Under the pieces are notes generated by a model. It did not search any database. It was not told the DNA's origin and was given only the letters and a program-made list of their open reading frames with translations. The translations under genes were made by a program, and so were the position numbers. A DNA stretch of 64,000 nucleotides, from positions 62,001-126,000 of the forward strand of contig NZ_SKCD01000044.1 in assembly GCF_006542765.1 (NCBI RefSeq), given 5' to 3'. Shown piece after piece: positions 1-8,083 of this stretch (the first letter of the stretch is position 1; each line of letters opens with the position of its first letter). The DNA comes from Paenibacillus luteus. Its GTDB lineage: Bacteria; Bacillota; Bacilli; Paenibacillales; Paenibacillaceae.

Positions 1-185
1 TTAATTATTGTGTATGTTGTGTATGCACAATATATCATTGGGACTAATCGTATGTCAATTGCTATTATTAAATGTGACTAATTTCAGTACATCGGCCTAT
101 TCCATACACGAATGTCCTTCATACGATATAAGGTGTCATATTTTGATTAACAGTGTAATCATTTGCCTAATAGGAGATGTGATGA

Positions 186-1535
186 TTGAAATCAAAAACG
201 AAGCTTACCGGGCGAGTCATCTTTAGAGGTGATTCGGGTTATGAATCGGCACGTAAAAATTGGGATCCTCATACGGACAAATTTCCCAAGGTGTTTGTAT
301 TTGCTCAAAGAACGCAAGATGTATCAAACGCGATAAAATGGGCCCGCGAGAATAAAGTTCCCATTCGTCCTAGAAGCGGAAGACATTCTCTGGAAGTTAA
401 TCTTTCACAGGTCAATGGCGGCATTGTCATCGATGTAAGTGAAATGAACAAAATTAAGCTAAATAAAAAAAATGGAACGGTTGTTGTTGAGACAGGCAAT
501 CGAGTGGGAAGAATTGCAAACACGCTTGCACGACAAGGTTTTATAGCTCCCTTCGGTGACAGCCCTACTGTTGGGATCGGTGGCATCACACTTGGCGGTG
601 GAATCGGGCCGCTTCAACGGTCGATTGGACTCATCAGCGATAATCTTCTCGCACTCGAAATGGTTGACGCGAAGGGAAAAGTTATTCGTGCCAACAAAAA
701 TTGCAACTCTGATCTTCTATGGGCTTCCCGAGGGGGAGGCGGTGGAAACTTTGGCGTCTATACAAAATACAAATTCAAAGTGCATCGCGCTCCAGTGAAG
801 GCTACTGTATATCGTGTCACTTGGCCGTGGAATCAATTCGAAGAGGTACTCAAAGCCTGGCAAAAATGGTCTCCTTTCGTCAATAACAAACTAGGCAGCG
901 AATTATCCATTGGCCCCAAAAAAGGCGGCAATGTGACAATGGAGGGGCTGTTCCTCGGATCAAACACGGAGGCGATCCGTCTATTAAAGCCCGTTACGAG
1001 TGTCGGCACTCCTACAAGCACAATCATCCGGTTATTGCCTTACACGGAAGCAGTGAAATTTCTATTGCCTCCCGATCCGGTGCTTACTCAACGGTACAGT
1101 AATCAGTTCTCTTCCGGTTTCGCTAGGAAGCCATTTCCGAATAAGGCCATAAAATCCATGCGTGAATTTTTAGAAAATGTAGAGGGTGAGTTCGCAGGGT
1201 TCTTTTTCCTCAACTGGGGTGGAGCAGTAAGCCGTAAATCACCTAGATCAACAGCATTCTACTGGCGTAAAGCACAATTTTATGTGGAATGGAACAGCTC
1301 ATGGATCAAGCAATCGGAAGCTGCTAAAAATATCGCCATCGTTCGCAATACACGTCGGAAACTACAGCCCTTTATTGTAGGATCCTATATCAACGTTCCA
1401 GACCAAGGGATTAAAAATTCCGGTCCGGTTTACTATGGAGCAAACTTTCCTAGGTTACGGAGAATAAAAGCTAAATATGATCCTGGAAATGTCTTTAGAA
1501 ATCCCCAAAGCATTCCTCCAGCTTGTAGGAGATAG
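186..1535 (+). CDS. FAD-linked oxidoreductase, berberine-bridge-enzyme type
   Basis: A flavin-dependent oxidase of the FAD_binding_4 plus BBE C-terminal family (449 aa), which oxidises sugars or secondary metabolites using oxygen. The FAD-binding half shows RPRSGRHSLE around residues 61-70, where His67 sits at the place of the covalent flavin histidine, and the glycine-rich stretch GDSPTVGIGGITLGGG near 125-140. The second flavin-linking cysteine of bicovalent members is a serine here, so a single link is expected. The C-terminus (YDPGNVFRNPQSIPP) is the BBE domain. The TTG start is chosen because AGGAG lies nine bases before it. No signal peptide is seen. It stands alone and is followed by a hairpin terminator. 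The family is firm; the substrate is unknown. Confidence 0.85.
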   Translation: MKSKTKLTGRVIFRGDSGYESARKNWDPHTDKFPKVFVFAQRTQDVSNAIKWARENKVPIRPRSGRHSLEVNLSQVNGGIVIDVSEMNKIKLNKKNGTVVVETGNRVGRIANTLARQGFIAPFGDSPTVGIGGITLGGGIGPLQRSIGLISDNLLALEMVDAKGKVIRANKNCNSDLLWASRGGGGGNFGVYTKYKFKVHRAPVKATVYRVTWPWNQFEEVLKAWQKWSPFVNNKLGSELSIGPKKGGNVTMEGLFLGSNTEAIRLLKPVTSVGTPTSTIIRLLPYTEAVKFLLPPDPVLTQRYSNQFSSGFARKPFPNKAIKSMREFLENVEGEFAGFFFLNWGGAVSRKSPRSTAFYWRKAQFYVEWNSSWIKQSEAAKNIAIVRNTRRKLQPFIVGSYINVPDQGIKNSGPVYYGANFPRLRRIKAKYDPGNVFRNPQSIPPACRR

Positions 1536-1568
1536 GTTAATTAACTATTCTACCGGTCAGTTTATGTG

Positions 1569-1604
1569 GAAGCTGTCCTTTAATTATTGAGGGCAGCTTC
1601 TTTT
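1569..1604 (+). terminator. Rho-independent terminator after the FAD oxidoreductase
   Basis: GAAGCTGTCC pairs with GGGCAGCTTC across a 12-base loop and is followed by TTTTG. It lies 34 bases after the stop codon. Confidence 0.75.
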
Positions 1605-1746
1605 GTTACGAAGCAATATGGGGGAGTTTAAGTTAGGACTAACTTATGGTTCTTATGGAGAATACGCTTGCCCGAAGCAGAGCTATTTTCTTGACGGCAT
1701 AGCGGTTGTAATATGGTTATGATGAAATCCCATAACTGCTTATACG

Positions 1747-1790
1747 AAAAACGGCAGATCCTGATCAACAGGAACTGCCGTTTTTTTTTG
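1747..1790. terminator. Bidirectional terminator between convergent genes
   Basis: AAAACGGCAG pairs with CTGCCGTTTT, with an inner CCTG/CAGG pair, followed by nine T on the plus strand and a shorter T-run on the minus strand. It closes the minus-strand gene that ends at 1840. The 305-base gap between the two genes holds only this and the preceding terminator. Confidence 0.75.
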
Positions 1791-1839
1791 CGAGGGTAGG
1801 GTTTGAACGAATTAGGAAATAGGGGAGAGACAAGCCAAT

Positions 1840-2574
1840 TTATTGAAGTGTAATGGAAGCAAGGCTGCCGTTCGTCTTAAGATCGGTTGAAAAGGCCAAG
1901 GTAGCAACTGCGGTAAATGTCCCGCTTGGTCCCGTTATTTTTATGGTTGGATTGGATGAATATCCAGCACCTGCATTTGTGATCTTGATTCCAGTGACTA
2001 CGCCATCGGTCAGTAGCGTTGTAGCTGTCGCCGCTGTATGAGTCCATACTTCGCATTTACTGCCGTTATAGCGGTAATAGTTGGACACCTCATCCAGTCG
2101 TTCATTCGTGATGCCGTAAGGTACAAGTACCTTTAGCAGTGCTGCTTTGTTCGCCTGCGCTTCCTCAGAGGTAGGGCCATCGCTATTTGCACCAGCAGGG
2201 GTTACGCCGCTGAAGGCTTTTCTAAATACTTCAGTAGGCACGCCAAGTGCGGCTGCAATAAGCACGACAGGTCTCCCATGATCAACAGCATCGGTTTCAT
2301 AGCCGCCCGTGATTGAAATCGTATACCCGTTTTGATCGGTTAGAGTGCTGCTTGTTTTCACTGCTGTTTTTTCGGATGGTTTCTGATTTGGAGCAGGAGG
2401 AGCAGCAGCTGGCTTTTTGCCTGATTTCTTTTTCGCATAGCTTTGCGCTTCTGCTGCTGTGATTTCCTTGTTTTGCGTTGGCGCACTGCTGCCATAGGCT
2501 GTGGTCAGCTGAACAGCAACGGCACTTACCGCAAGAATGGAAATTAGGGAGAACATCATTTTCTTAGTTTTCAT
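1840..2574 (-). CDS. Secreted protein of unknown function
   Basis: A 244-aa protein with a clear Sec signal peptide: lysines, then FSLISILAVSAVAVQL, and a likely cut after TTAYGSSA. A low-complexity Ala/Pro/Lys linker (about residues 45-70) follows. The mature part has YTISITGGYETDAVDHGRPVVLIAAALG, then a helical stretch, and ends in GVVTGIKITNAGAGYSSNPTIKITGPSGT, a glycine/threonine-rich beta-strand repeat seen in many secreted bacterial proteins. I do not recognise a catalytic motif. It is monocistronic, transcribed away from its neighbours and ends in a bidirectional terminator. A good ribosome site (GGGAGGCTCC read on the minus strand just upstream) is not clear enough to add weight. Confidence 0.7.
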   Translation of the reverse strand: MKTKKMMFSLISILAVSAVAVQLTTAYGSSAPTQNKEITAAEAQSYAKKKSGKKPAAAPPAPNQKPSEKTAVKTSSTLTDQNGYTISITGGYETDAVDHGRPVVLIAAALGVPTEVFRKAFSGVTPAGANSDGPTSEEAQANKAALLKVLVPYGITNERLDEVSNYYRYNGSKCEVWTHTAATATTLLTDGVVTGIKITNAGAGYSSNPTIKITGPSGTFTAVATLAFSTDLKTNGSLASITLQ

Positions 2575-2704
2575 AGGGAGGCTCCTCTCAAATGGGGAAT
2601 TGCTGTATTGGATTAAGCTTAACGCAACTATAAGTCAGCTATGTGTTCATAGGAACTGGAATTGAGGTTTTATGAAAATGGATGGAGAGCAACAACTGCT
2701 GGAT

Positions 2705-2740
2705 TAAAAAAAGCCAGCCAGATGCTACTGGCTGACCTGC
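2705..2740 (-). terminator. Terminator of the two-component operon
   Basis: Read on the minus strand, GTCAGCCAG and CTGGCTGGC pair around a short loop and are followed by seven T. It lies about 50 bases after the histidine kinase stop. Confidence 0.7.
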
Positions 2741-2788
2741 GATTAACAAAGAGACTTCGTGCGATACATGCTGCGTATGACAACTTAC

Positions 2789-4210
2789 TTACGGCTGCTT
2801 AGGCAGCAAGAGCTGAAAAGTAGTACCTTCCTGAGGGCTGCTCTCCTTCAAAATAAGCTGGCCTCCCATGGCGGCAGCCAGCATTTGGCTATAAGTCAAT
2901 CCGAGGCCGAGGCCGCTGACGGTATGCTTTTTTCGCTTGCCTCGAAAATATCTCTCGAAAATATTACGCTGCTCGTCTTCTGGAATGCCGGGGCCATTGT
3001 CTTTAACCTTAATTTCATAGCTTGTATCTGAATGCTGAGCTAGATGGACACGAATGCTTCCTTCGTCACCCAATGCTTGCCTGCTATTGTTCAGCAGGTT
3101 CACGATAATTTGCTGAATACGGCTGGCATCGCCAACCGCGATAGCGCTCTGCTCAGGAATATCTGCAGACACTTCGAGCCATTCTGTCGGATCGATCAGT
3201 CCCCATTGGTAGACGATTTCGCCTACTAGCTTACAGAGATCAAGTGAATCGTGCCGAACGTTTATTTTGCCGGAAGCGAAAGCGTTAAAGTCGAGCAGAT
3301 CGGTGACCATATGCTGGAGTCTACGTGTCTGCTGCAGAGATATATCCAAAAACTCCTCTGCCTCGCTTCCCGTAACGACCTGATCTCGAACCGCATGAAT
3401 CAACCCATGAATGGACGCTATAGGCGTCTTTAGTTCATGCGTTACGCCAGCAAGCAGCTCCGTCCGCAGCTCTTCCAATAAGCCAAGCCGTGCAGCCATC
3501 TTCTGAAAAGAGCAGAGCAAATCGTGAATTTCTTTCTCCTTCACTTGGCCTGGGACGACGACCTGATACTGGCCGGCTTCCATCTGATTTAGCGCTTCGG
3601 CTAACTGCTTAATCGGCTTTCTTAAATTCCGCGACAGAAAGAAGATGATCAGCCACCCCAGAAGCCCAGAACTGAAAAGAAGTGAGGCAATCAAGGCATA
3701 ATTCTGATTAATATGAGCCAGTTCTTGATAGCTGTAGGAAATAACAAGCGATCCGATCACGATTTTGTTATCCAGTACAGGTATTTTCAAAGTATACAAA
3801 CCGTCTGAGCTTGTAACGCTCGATTGTTCATTTAGGAGAGAAGCGGTATTCGAATGGGTTAACGAATTGGTGTTACCCGTCTGAGGGGCGCTTTTCACAA
3901 AAATAGCAACGCCGCGAGCATCAAATACGCTTAAAGAGAATTGCCCGGGAAGCAAGTAGCGGCGCTGGGTGAGATCAATCCATTCGTAAAAATCTTTAGG
4001 AATAGCTATTTTTCCAGTATTATCATTCACGTACTGCACGGCTGCCTGAGCAAATGTCTCGAGGTTTTGCTTTCGTTTGTTTAGAGTCCCCTCACGAATC
4101 CACACGATAGAGATTAACCCGATGATGATTAAGCCTATGAACAGCGTAAGCACGTAGCGGAAGGTCCAGCGGCTGAGCAGCGTTTGGCGGCGATTAATAG
4201 GTTTTTGCAT
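2789..4210 (-). CDS. Sensor histidine kinase, HAMP/HisKA/HATPase_c
   Basis: An inner-membrane sensor kinase of the classical OmpR-partner type (473 aa from the chosen start). There are two membrane segments (about 17-38 and 171-193) flanking an extracellular domain of roughly 130 residues, then a HAMP linker, the phospho-acceptor motif GVTHELKTPIASIHG with His258, and an ATPase with N box (VNLLNNSRQAL), DNGPGIPEDE and GLGLGLTYS. The ATG at 4210 overlaps the last codons of the response regulator, so the two are translationally coupled; an upstream GTG at 4231 is less likely. The two genes form one minus-strand operon. The signal is unknown; nearby secreted proteins give no firm hint. Confidence 0.9.
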   Translation of the reverse strand: MQKPINRRQTLLSRWTFRYVLTLFIGLIIIGLISIVWIREGTLNKRKQNLETFAQAAVQYVNDNTGKIAIPKDFYEWIDLTQRRYLLPGQFSLSVFDARGVAIFVKSAPQTGNTNSLTHSNTASLLNEQSSVTSSDGLYTLKIPVLDNKIVIGSLVISYSYQELAHINQNYALIASLLFSSGLLGWLIIFFLSRNLRKPIKQLAEALNQMEAGQYQVVVPGQVKEKEIHDLLCSFQKMAARLGLLEELRTELLAGVTHELKTPIASIHGLIHAVRDQVVTGSEAEEFLDISLQQTRRLQHMVTDLLDFNAFASGKINVRHDSLDLCKLVGEIVYQWGLIDPTEWLEVSADIPEQSAIAVGDASRIQQIIVNLLNNSRQALGDEGSIRVHLAQHSDTSYEIKVKDNGPGIPEDEQRNIFERYFRGKRKKHTVSGLGLGLTYSQMLAAAMGGQLILKESSPQEGTTFQLLLPKQP

Positions 4211-4880
4211 AAAGCATATATCCCGTCCCACGCAGCGTGCGAAGTTCCCCTTCCTCCGGGGGCCAATGCAGCAGCAGCTTTCTAAGCCGCTTAATTGCCA
4301 AATCTACGGCCCGATCACTGCCCTCGTAATCCATGCCCCATACATTCTCAATCAATTGCTCGCGATAAAAAAACTGATTCGGATGTTCTGCGAAAAACAT
4401 CAGCAGCGAAAGATCGCGTGGTGTTATGGATAAACTGACTCCGTTCAGGTAAACGCTGTGGGATTTAAAATCAATCCGGACGCTCCCAAAGGTTACTTGT
4501 TCCGAACTGACTAGTGAGCGGGGCGGTCGTCTAAGTACCGCATGAATGCGTGCAACGACCTCCTCTGGCTCAAACGGCTTCGTCATATAATCATCGGCGC
4601 CTTCATTGAGTCCAAGGATACGATCGCTGACCTCCCCTCTGGCTGTAAGCATGATGACCGGACAAGTGCTTTTGCGGCGAATATGGTTTAAAACCTCCCA
4701 GCCATTCATTCCCGGCAGCAGCACGTCTAGCAAGACAAGCATGGGCTCTGAGCAATCAAAGGCTTGAACCGCTTGCAGACTATCCCGGTAAATGTGGCAA
4801 TCAAAGCCGGCCTTGCGAATATAAGCAGCGAGCACCCGTGATATGGCGTCTTCGTCTTCAACAATCATAATGGTTTTCAT
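4194..4880 (-). CDS. Response regulator, OmpR/PhoB family
   Basis: A DNA-binding response regulator. The receiver domain (MKTIMIVEDEDAISRV) has the acidic pocket at residues 8-10, the phospho-acceptor Asp52 in LVLLDVLLPGMNG and Lys in TKPFEPEE. The C-terminal winged helix (about 125-228) shows TPRDLSLLMFFAEHPNQ and VDLAIKRLRKLL. The start is set at the ATG of MKTIMIVED because GGGGGGA sits 6 bases before it; a longer reading beginning MLCPTQHW lacks a ribosome site. It is the first gene of a two-gene operon with the kinase. The regulon is not visible from the sequence. Confidence 0.9.
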   Translation of the reverse strand: MKTIMIVEDEDAISRVLAAYIRKAGFDCHIYRDSLQAVQAFDCSEPMLVLLDVLLPGMNGWEVLNHIRRKSTCPVIMLTARGEVSDRILGLNEGADDYMTKPFEPEEVVARIHAVLRRPPRSLVSSEQVTFGSVRIDFKSHSVYLNGVSLSITPRDLSLLMFFAEHPNQFFYREQLIENVWGMDYEGSDRAVDLAIKRLRKLLLHWPPEEGELRTLRGTGYMLYAKTY

Positions 4881-5126
4881 AAAAATCCCCCAATGCTGAG
4901 TAGGGCATAACATGCTTCTGCCTTTGAAAAGAGTATGTAGCCTGAAGTGTGAAATAACGTTAAGTCAGGCATCATAGTCTTTTCTATTTTAGCGATGGAT
5001 TGTGTCAGGGGAACGTCAAGCAGGATCGGAGAACTCTGATTTTGTTCGCAGGAGGTAGTATCTTCACCACGGGACTCAGAACAAAGGCCGCTGCATTCAT
5101 TTTTCTCTTTTGTCCAAAATAACATT

Positions 5127-6023
5127 TCAAATCTTCGCCATAACCGTACGTAAATATTCAGACGGCGACATGTCCGTGAACGATTTGAAATGTCTAGAGA
5201 AGCTATGTACACTGCCGTAATGAAGCAGCTCCGCAATTTCTGTGAAGGTATGCCGCTGCTCGCGAATTATGCGTTTGGCAAGTTGTATTTTCAAATGGCG
5301 ATAATATTTCATAATACTGACGTCCTTGTTTTTTTTGAAAATGGTGAGCGCATGGCTTTTGCTTAAATGAAATGTTTTGTAGATGTGCTCGAGGCGAATA
5401 TCTTCATAAATATGTTCTTCCATATAAGCGCACATACGGCTAACGAGATCCTCTTCGCTTCGCTGCTTGATGGAGGCTGACAATCTCTGCTCTCGTCTGA
5501 CGAGCTTGTCCCCTGCATTTCTCAAGTGGATCAGAAGCATTTCCAAATATAGTTTGATCAACTGCTCCGAACCGATAGGCGCTGCTAAATTTCGGTTAAG
5601 GGTATGGTTTCGCGGATCATCGAAGGGTGGAGTAAAGGCTGCAAAGCCATGTTTCATAATTTTCGCTAATAACTCCTTCTGCTCAGCATCCAAAGTGAAA
5701 ATTTTATTTTCGAAAAACGATATTTCTTTAGAAAAGCAAATGAATGACAAGATGATCACGTTCGGCGCGATTTTCTTATTGGCCCAAACGCCATGAAATT
5801 CGTTCGGTTTATGAAAAATCATATCCCCTTGCTTAAGATGATAGCCTTCCGTATCTGCAAAAACCTCCAGCTCTCCTTTATCTACATAAACGAATTCCCA
5901 AAAATCATGCTTCTCTCCTTCAAATGCAAAGTCTTTGGAAAACTCAAAATAATGGAAGGAAACTAGCTGTTTGATGGATAACGGCTCGTAAAGTTTGGTA
6001 GGCGTGAAGTCACTATCCTTCAT
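5127..6023 (-). CDS. AraC-family regulator with cupin sensor domain
   Basis: A 298-aa one-component regulator. The N-terminal half is a cupin-like AraC ligand domain (HDFWEFVYVDKGELEVFADTEGYHLKQGD, about 40-70). The C-terminal ~100 residues are a double helix-turn-helix: LEHIYKTFHLSKSHALTIFKKN and FTEIAELLHYGSVHSFSRHFKSFTDMSPSEYL. AAAGGAGGCC lies before the ATG. It is divergent from the PIG-L deacetylase gene with 145 bases between, so it is a good candidate regulator of that gene pair. The intergenic region carries AGCAA-type half-sites like those in the 40-base element found at 11.5 and 26.0 kb. The 246 bases between this gene and the response regulator hold nothing I can call. Confidence 0.88.
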   Translation of the reverse strand: MKDSDFTPTKLYEPLSIKQLVSFHYFEFSKDFAFEGEKHDFWEFVYVDKGELEVFADTEGYHLKQGDMIFHKPNEFHGVWANKKIAPNVIILSFICFSKEISFFENKIFTLDAEQKELLAKIMKHGFAAFTPPFDDPRNHTLNRNLAAPIGSEQLIKLYLEMLLIHLRNAGDKLVRREQRLSASIKQRSEEDLVSRMCAYMEEHIYEDIRLEHIYKTFHLSKSHALTIFKKNKDVSIMKYYRHLKIQLAKRIIREQRHTFTEIAELLHYGSVHSFSRHFKSFTDMSPSEYLRTVMAKI

Positions 6024-6171
6024 TGGCTATGGCCTCCTTTGCACCGTTGAACATGATGTCCATTTTGGACTTATTGCTATTATTCAAGTTCTTTTTGCTA
6101 AAGATCAGTAGAAGGCGAACGCTTACACTTATAGTAGCAGATTAGCAATAAAAAGGAATGGGTGAAATGTG

Positions 6172-6882
6172 ATGAATGTACTAGCTGTAGGCTGTCATCC
6201 GGATGATCTAGAGATTGGTTGTGGAGGAACTTTGGCGAAGCTCGCTTCGCAAGGGCATCAGGTAACGATGGTTCATGTGGCCAATGGAGATAAAGGGCAT
6301 AAGGTGATCCAGCCAGAGCAATTGAAACAACTAAGAAGACTTGAGGCCATAAAAGCTGGACAACTGATTGGTGCGGAAGTGATTAGCCTAGACGTTCCCG
6401 ATTTGGCAGTGAAGTCGGATCAAGATGAGCTTATATGTAAACTTGTTAAGGTGATTCGCAGGGTCAAACCGGATTATATCATCACGCATCCGCCTGAGGA
6501 TTATATGAAGGATCATATGGAGGTATCTCGGGCCGTTTTTGATGCGAGCTTCGCGGCTACCGTTCCTCATTATAATCATGCAGAAGGGGAAGAGGTTCAT
6601 CATAAGGTTGTCCCACTTTATTATATGGATACGCTTGCGGGAGTCCATTTTCTGCCTACCGATTACGTGGACATTAGTGACTTTATCGAGACGAAGATTC
6701 AAATGAATGACTGCCACGAAAGCCAGATCAAATGGCTGTATGAGCATGATGGCATCGACTTTCTGGATTTTGTCAGAACGGTCTCTAAATTCCGCGGACT
6801 TCAATGCGGGAAGCCTTATGCGGAAGGTTTTAAGCAAAGCCAAGCTTGGCCGCGGTTAACCACCGAGAGATTACTGCCGTAA
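6172..6882 (+). CDS. PIG-L/LmbE-family deacetylase
   Basis: A zinc-dependent N-acetyl deacetylase (236 aa), the family that includes the bacillithiol enzymes BshB and diacetylchitobiose deacetylases. The metal motif is GCHPDDLEIGCGGT near the N-terminus (H and DD ligands) with the third histidine in the HPPEDYMKDHMEVSRAVFD block around residue 117. No signal peptide, so it is cytoplasmic. An in-frame GTG three bases upstream is an equally possible start. It lies 70 bases before a NagB-like gene, which fits a short amino-sugar route: remove an acetyl group, then process the amino sugar phosphate. A bacillithiol role is less likely from the context. Confidence 0.85.
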   Translation: MNVLAVGCHPDDLEIGCGGTLAKLASQGHQVTMVHVANGDKGHKVIQPEQLKQLRRLEAIKAGQLIGAEVISLDVPDLAVKSDQDELICKLVKVIRRVKPDYIITHPPEDYMKDHMEVSRAVFDASFAATVPHYNHAEGEEVHHKVVPLYYMDTLAGVHFLPTDYVDISDFIETKIQMNDCHESQIKWLYEHDGIDFLDFVRTVSKFRGLQCGKPYAEGFKQSQAWPRLTTERLLP

Positions 6883-6952
6883 TTAAATGGCTGCATACGC
6901 TAGTTAGGACACATAAAAGTGAATAAATAAATGGAATGGGAGAGTGGCAAGC

Positions 6953-7903
6953 ATGAATTTTGTGCAAACGGTGCAAGGGTCCTTGTTGGAAAATTTCTAT
7001 CCGGCCGGTTGGAATATGGAAGCGATTGATAAGTGCTGCTCAAATCCTCCAGAGACGATCGGAGAACGCCAGCCTTTCTGGAACGAGGCGTTTCAACTCA
7101 TTTCTTGTAACGAAGTGGAAGAGCTCGACGTAAAAATGGGACATGAGATTGCCTGGCAAATTCGTCAGAGCAAGCTTGAGGGGCGTAATGTGGCTTTTAT
7201 TTTGCCAGTCGGACCGATGGGCATGTATAAATGGGCGGTTTACTTTCTGAAGGAATGGAATATCGATTGCTCGCATGTATATGGCTTTAATATGGATGAA
7301 TGGAGCGACGCAGAAGGACGAACCTTACCGCCAGACAATAAAGGTTCGTTCCAATATGCAATGGAGCAGGCATTCTATGGACCGCTTGGCGAGCTGACTG
7401 TTCCAGTAAATCAGCGTCACTTTGCGACATTAGATTCATTGCCGACCTATGCGGCTAAGATCACTAATTTAAAAGCTGAAGGCGCGGAGCTGATTACCGT
7501 ATTCGGAATCGGCCGTATGATGCATATCGCGTTCTGGGAGCCGCATTTTGGGGCAGAATTTACTAGTGATGAAGAATGGAGCAAGCAGACGCATCGAATC
7601 GGCGCGCAGCTTCATCCGCTGACGATTGAACAGAATGCGATTACGAGCTTCAAAAGCCGGACCACGTTAGTCCCGTGCCGTGCGAATACAATTGGACCGG
7701 GTTTATTTTTGCAATCCGACAAAGTGATAGGCGGCTGCGATGGAGCATTGGGCCGAGGCATGCAATGGCAGGGACTGTCGCTTTGGACCACGTTGCGATA
7801 TGGTCCTGATCGATGGCTACCTTCCACCTATATGCCGACTTTGCCGGGCAAATTATTTTACCTCAATGAATTGGCAGGCCCTCTGGAGGCGGATGTTAAT
7901 TAA
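6953..7903 (+). CDS. NagB-like glucosamine-6-phosphate deaminase/isomerase homologue, altered active site
   Basis: A 316-aa protein of the sugar-phosphate isomerase fold related to glucosamine-6-phosphate deaminase, longer than the usual ~240-265 aa. The FNMDEW motif (Asp115) matches the catalytic FNMDEY of NagB. The second catalytic block, normally GxGxDGHIAFNEP, reads GIGRMMHIAFWEP (185-197): the histidine stays but the aspartate is Met and the asparagine is Trp. Deamination may therefore be changed or lost. The ATG at 6953 has GGGAGAG eight bases upstream and is preferred to the GTG at 6944. It follows the deacetylase in one probable operon and ends in a strong terminator. Confidence 0.8.
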   Translation: MNFVQTVQGSLLENFYPAGWNMEAIDKCCSNPPETIGERQPFWNEAFQLISCNEVEELDVKMGHEIAWQIRQSKLEGRNVAFILPVGPMGMYKWAVYFLKEWNIDCSHVYGFNMDEWSDAEGRTLPPDNKGSFQYAMEQAFYGPLGELTVPVNQRHFATLDSLPTYAAKITNLKAEGAELITVFGIGRMMHIAFWEPHFGAEFTSDEEWSKQTHRIGAQLHPLTIEQNAITSFKSRTTLVPCRANTIGPGLFLQSDKVIGGCDGALGRGMQWQGLSLWTTLRYGPDRWLPSTYMPTLPGKLFYLNELAGPLEADVN

Positions 7904-7935
7904 GCATTAATTAGTTGTAAAGTACTTTTTAGAGA

Positions 7936-7967
7936 AGCCTTACTTAGCTAAGGCTTTTTTCTTTTTC
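7936..7967 (+). terminator. Rho-independent terminator
   Basis: AGCCTTA pairs with TAAGGCT over a six-base loop and runs into a T-rich tail. It closes the deacetylase/NagB-like operon. Confidence 0.85.
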
Positions 7968-8083
7968 AATATTGGCGTTTATAAAATTGCAGTTAAAATC
8001 AGTTATAGAAGAGGCATTTGATTTTCATAGTTAATTAAATGGAATTGCCGTATACTGTGGGAAAAAAGGAGGAGTGGTAGCCT

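Noticed and set aside
8..226. Open frame of 72 codons at the left edge
   Set aside because: No ribosome site, odd composition, and it overlaps the well-supported start of the FAD oxidoreductase. The first 185 bases hold nothing I can call.
4877..5236. Minus-strand frame of 119 codons between the response regulator and the AraC gene
   Set aside because: It overlaps both genes, has no ribosome site and a cysteine-rich, unpatterned sequence.
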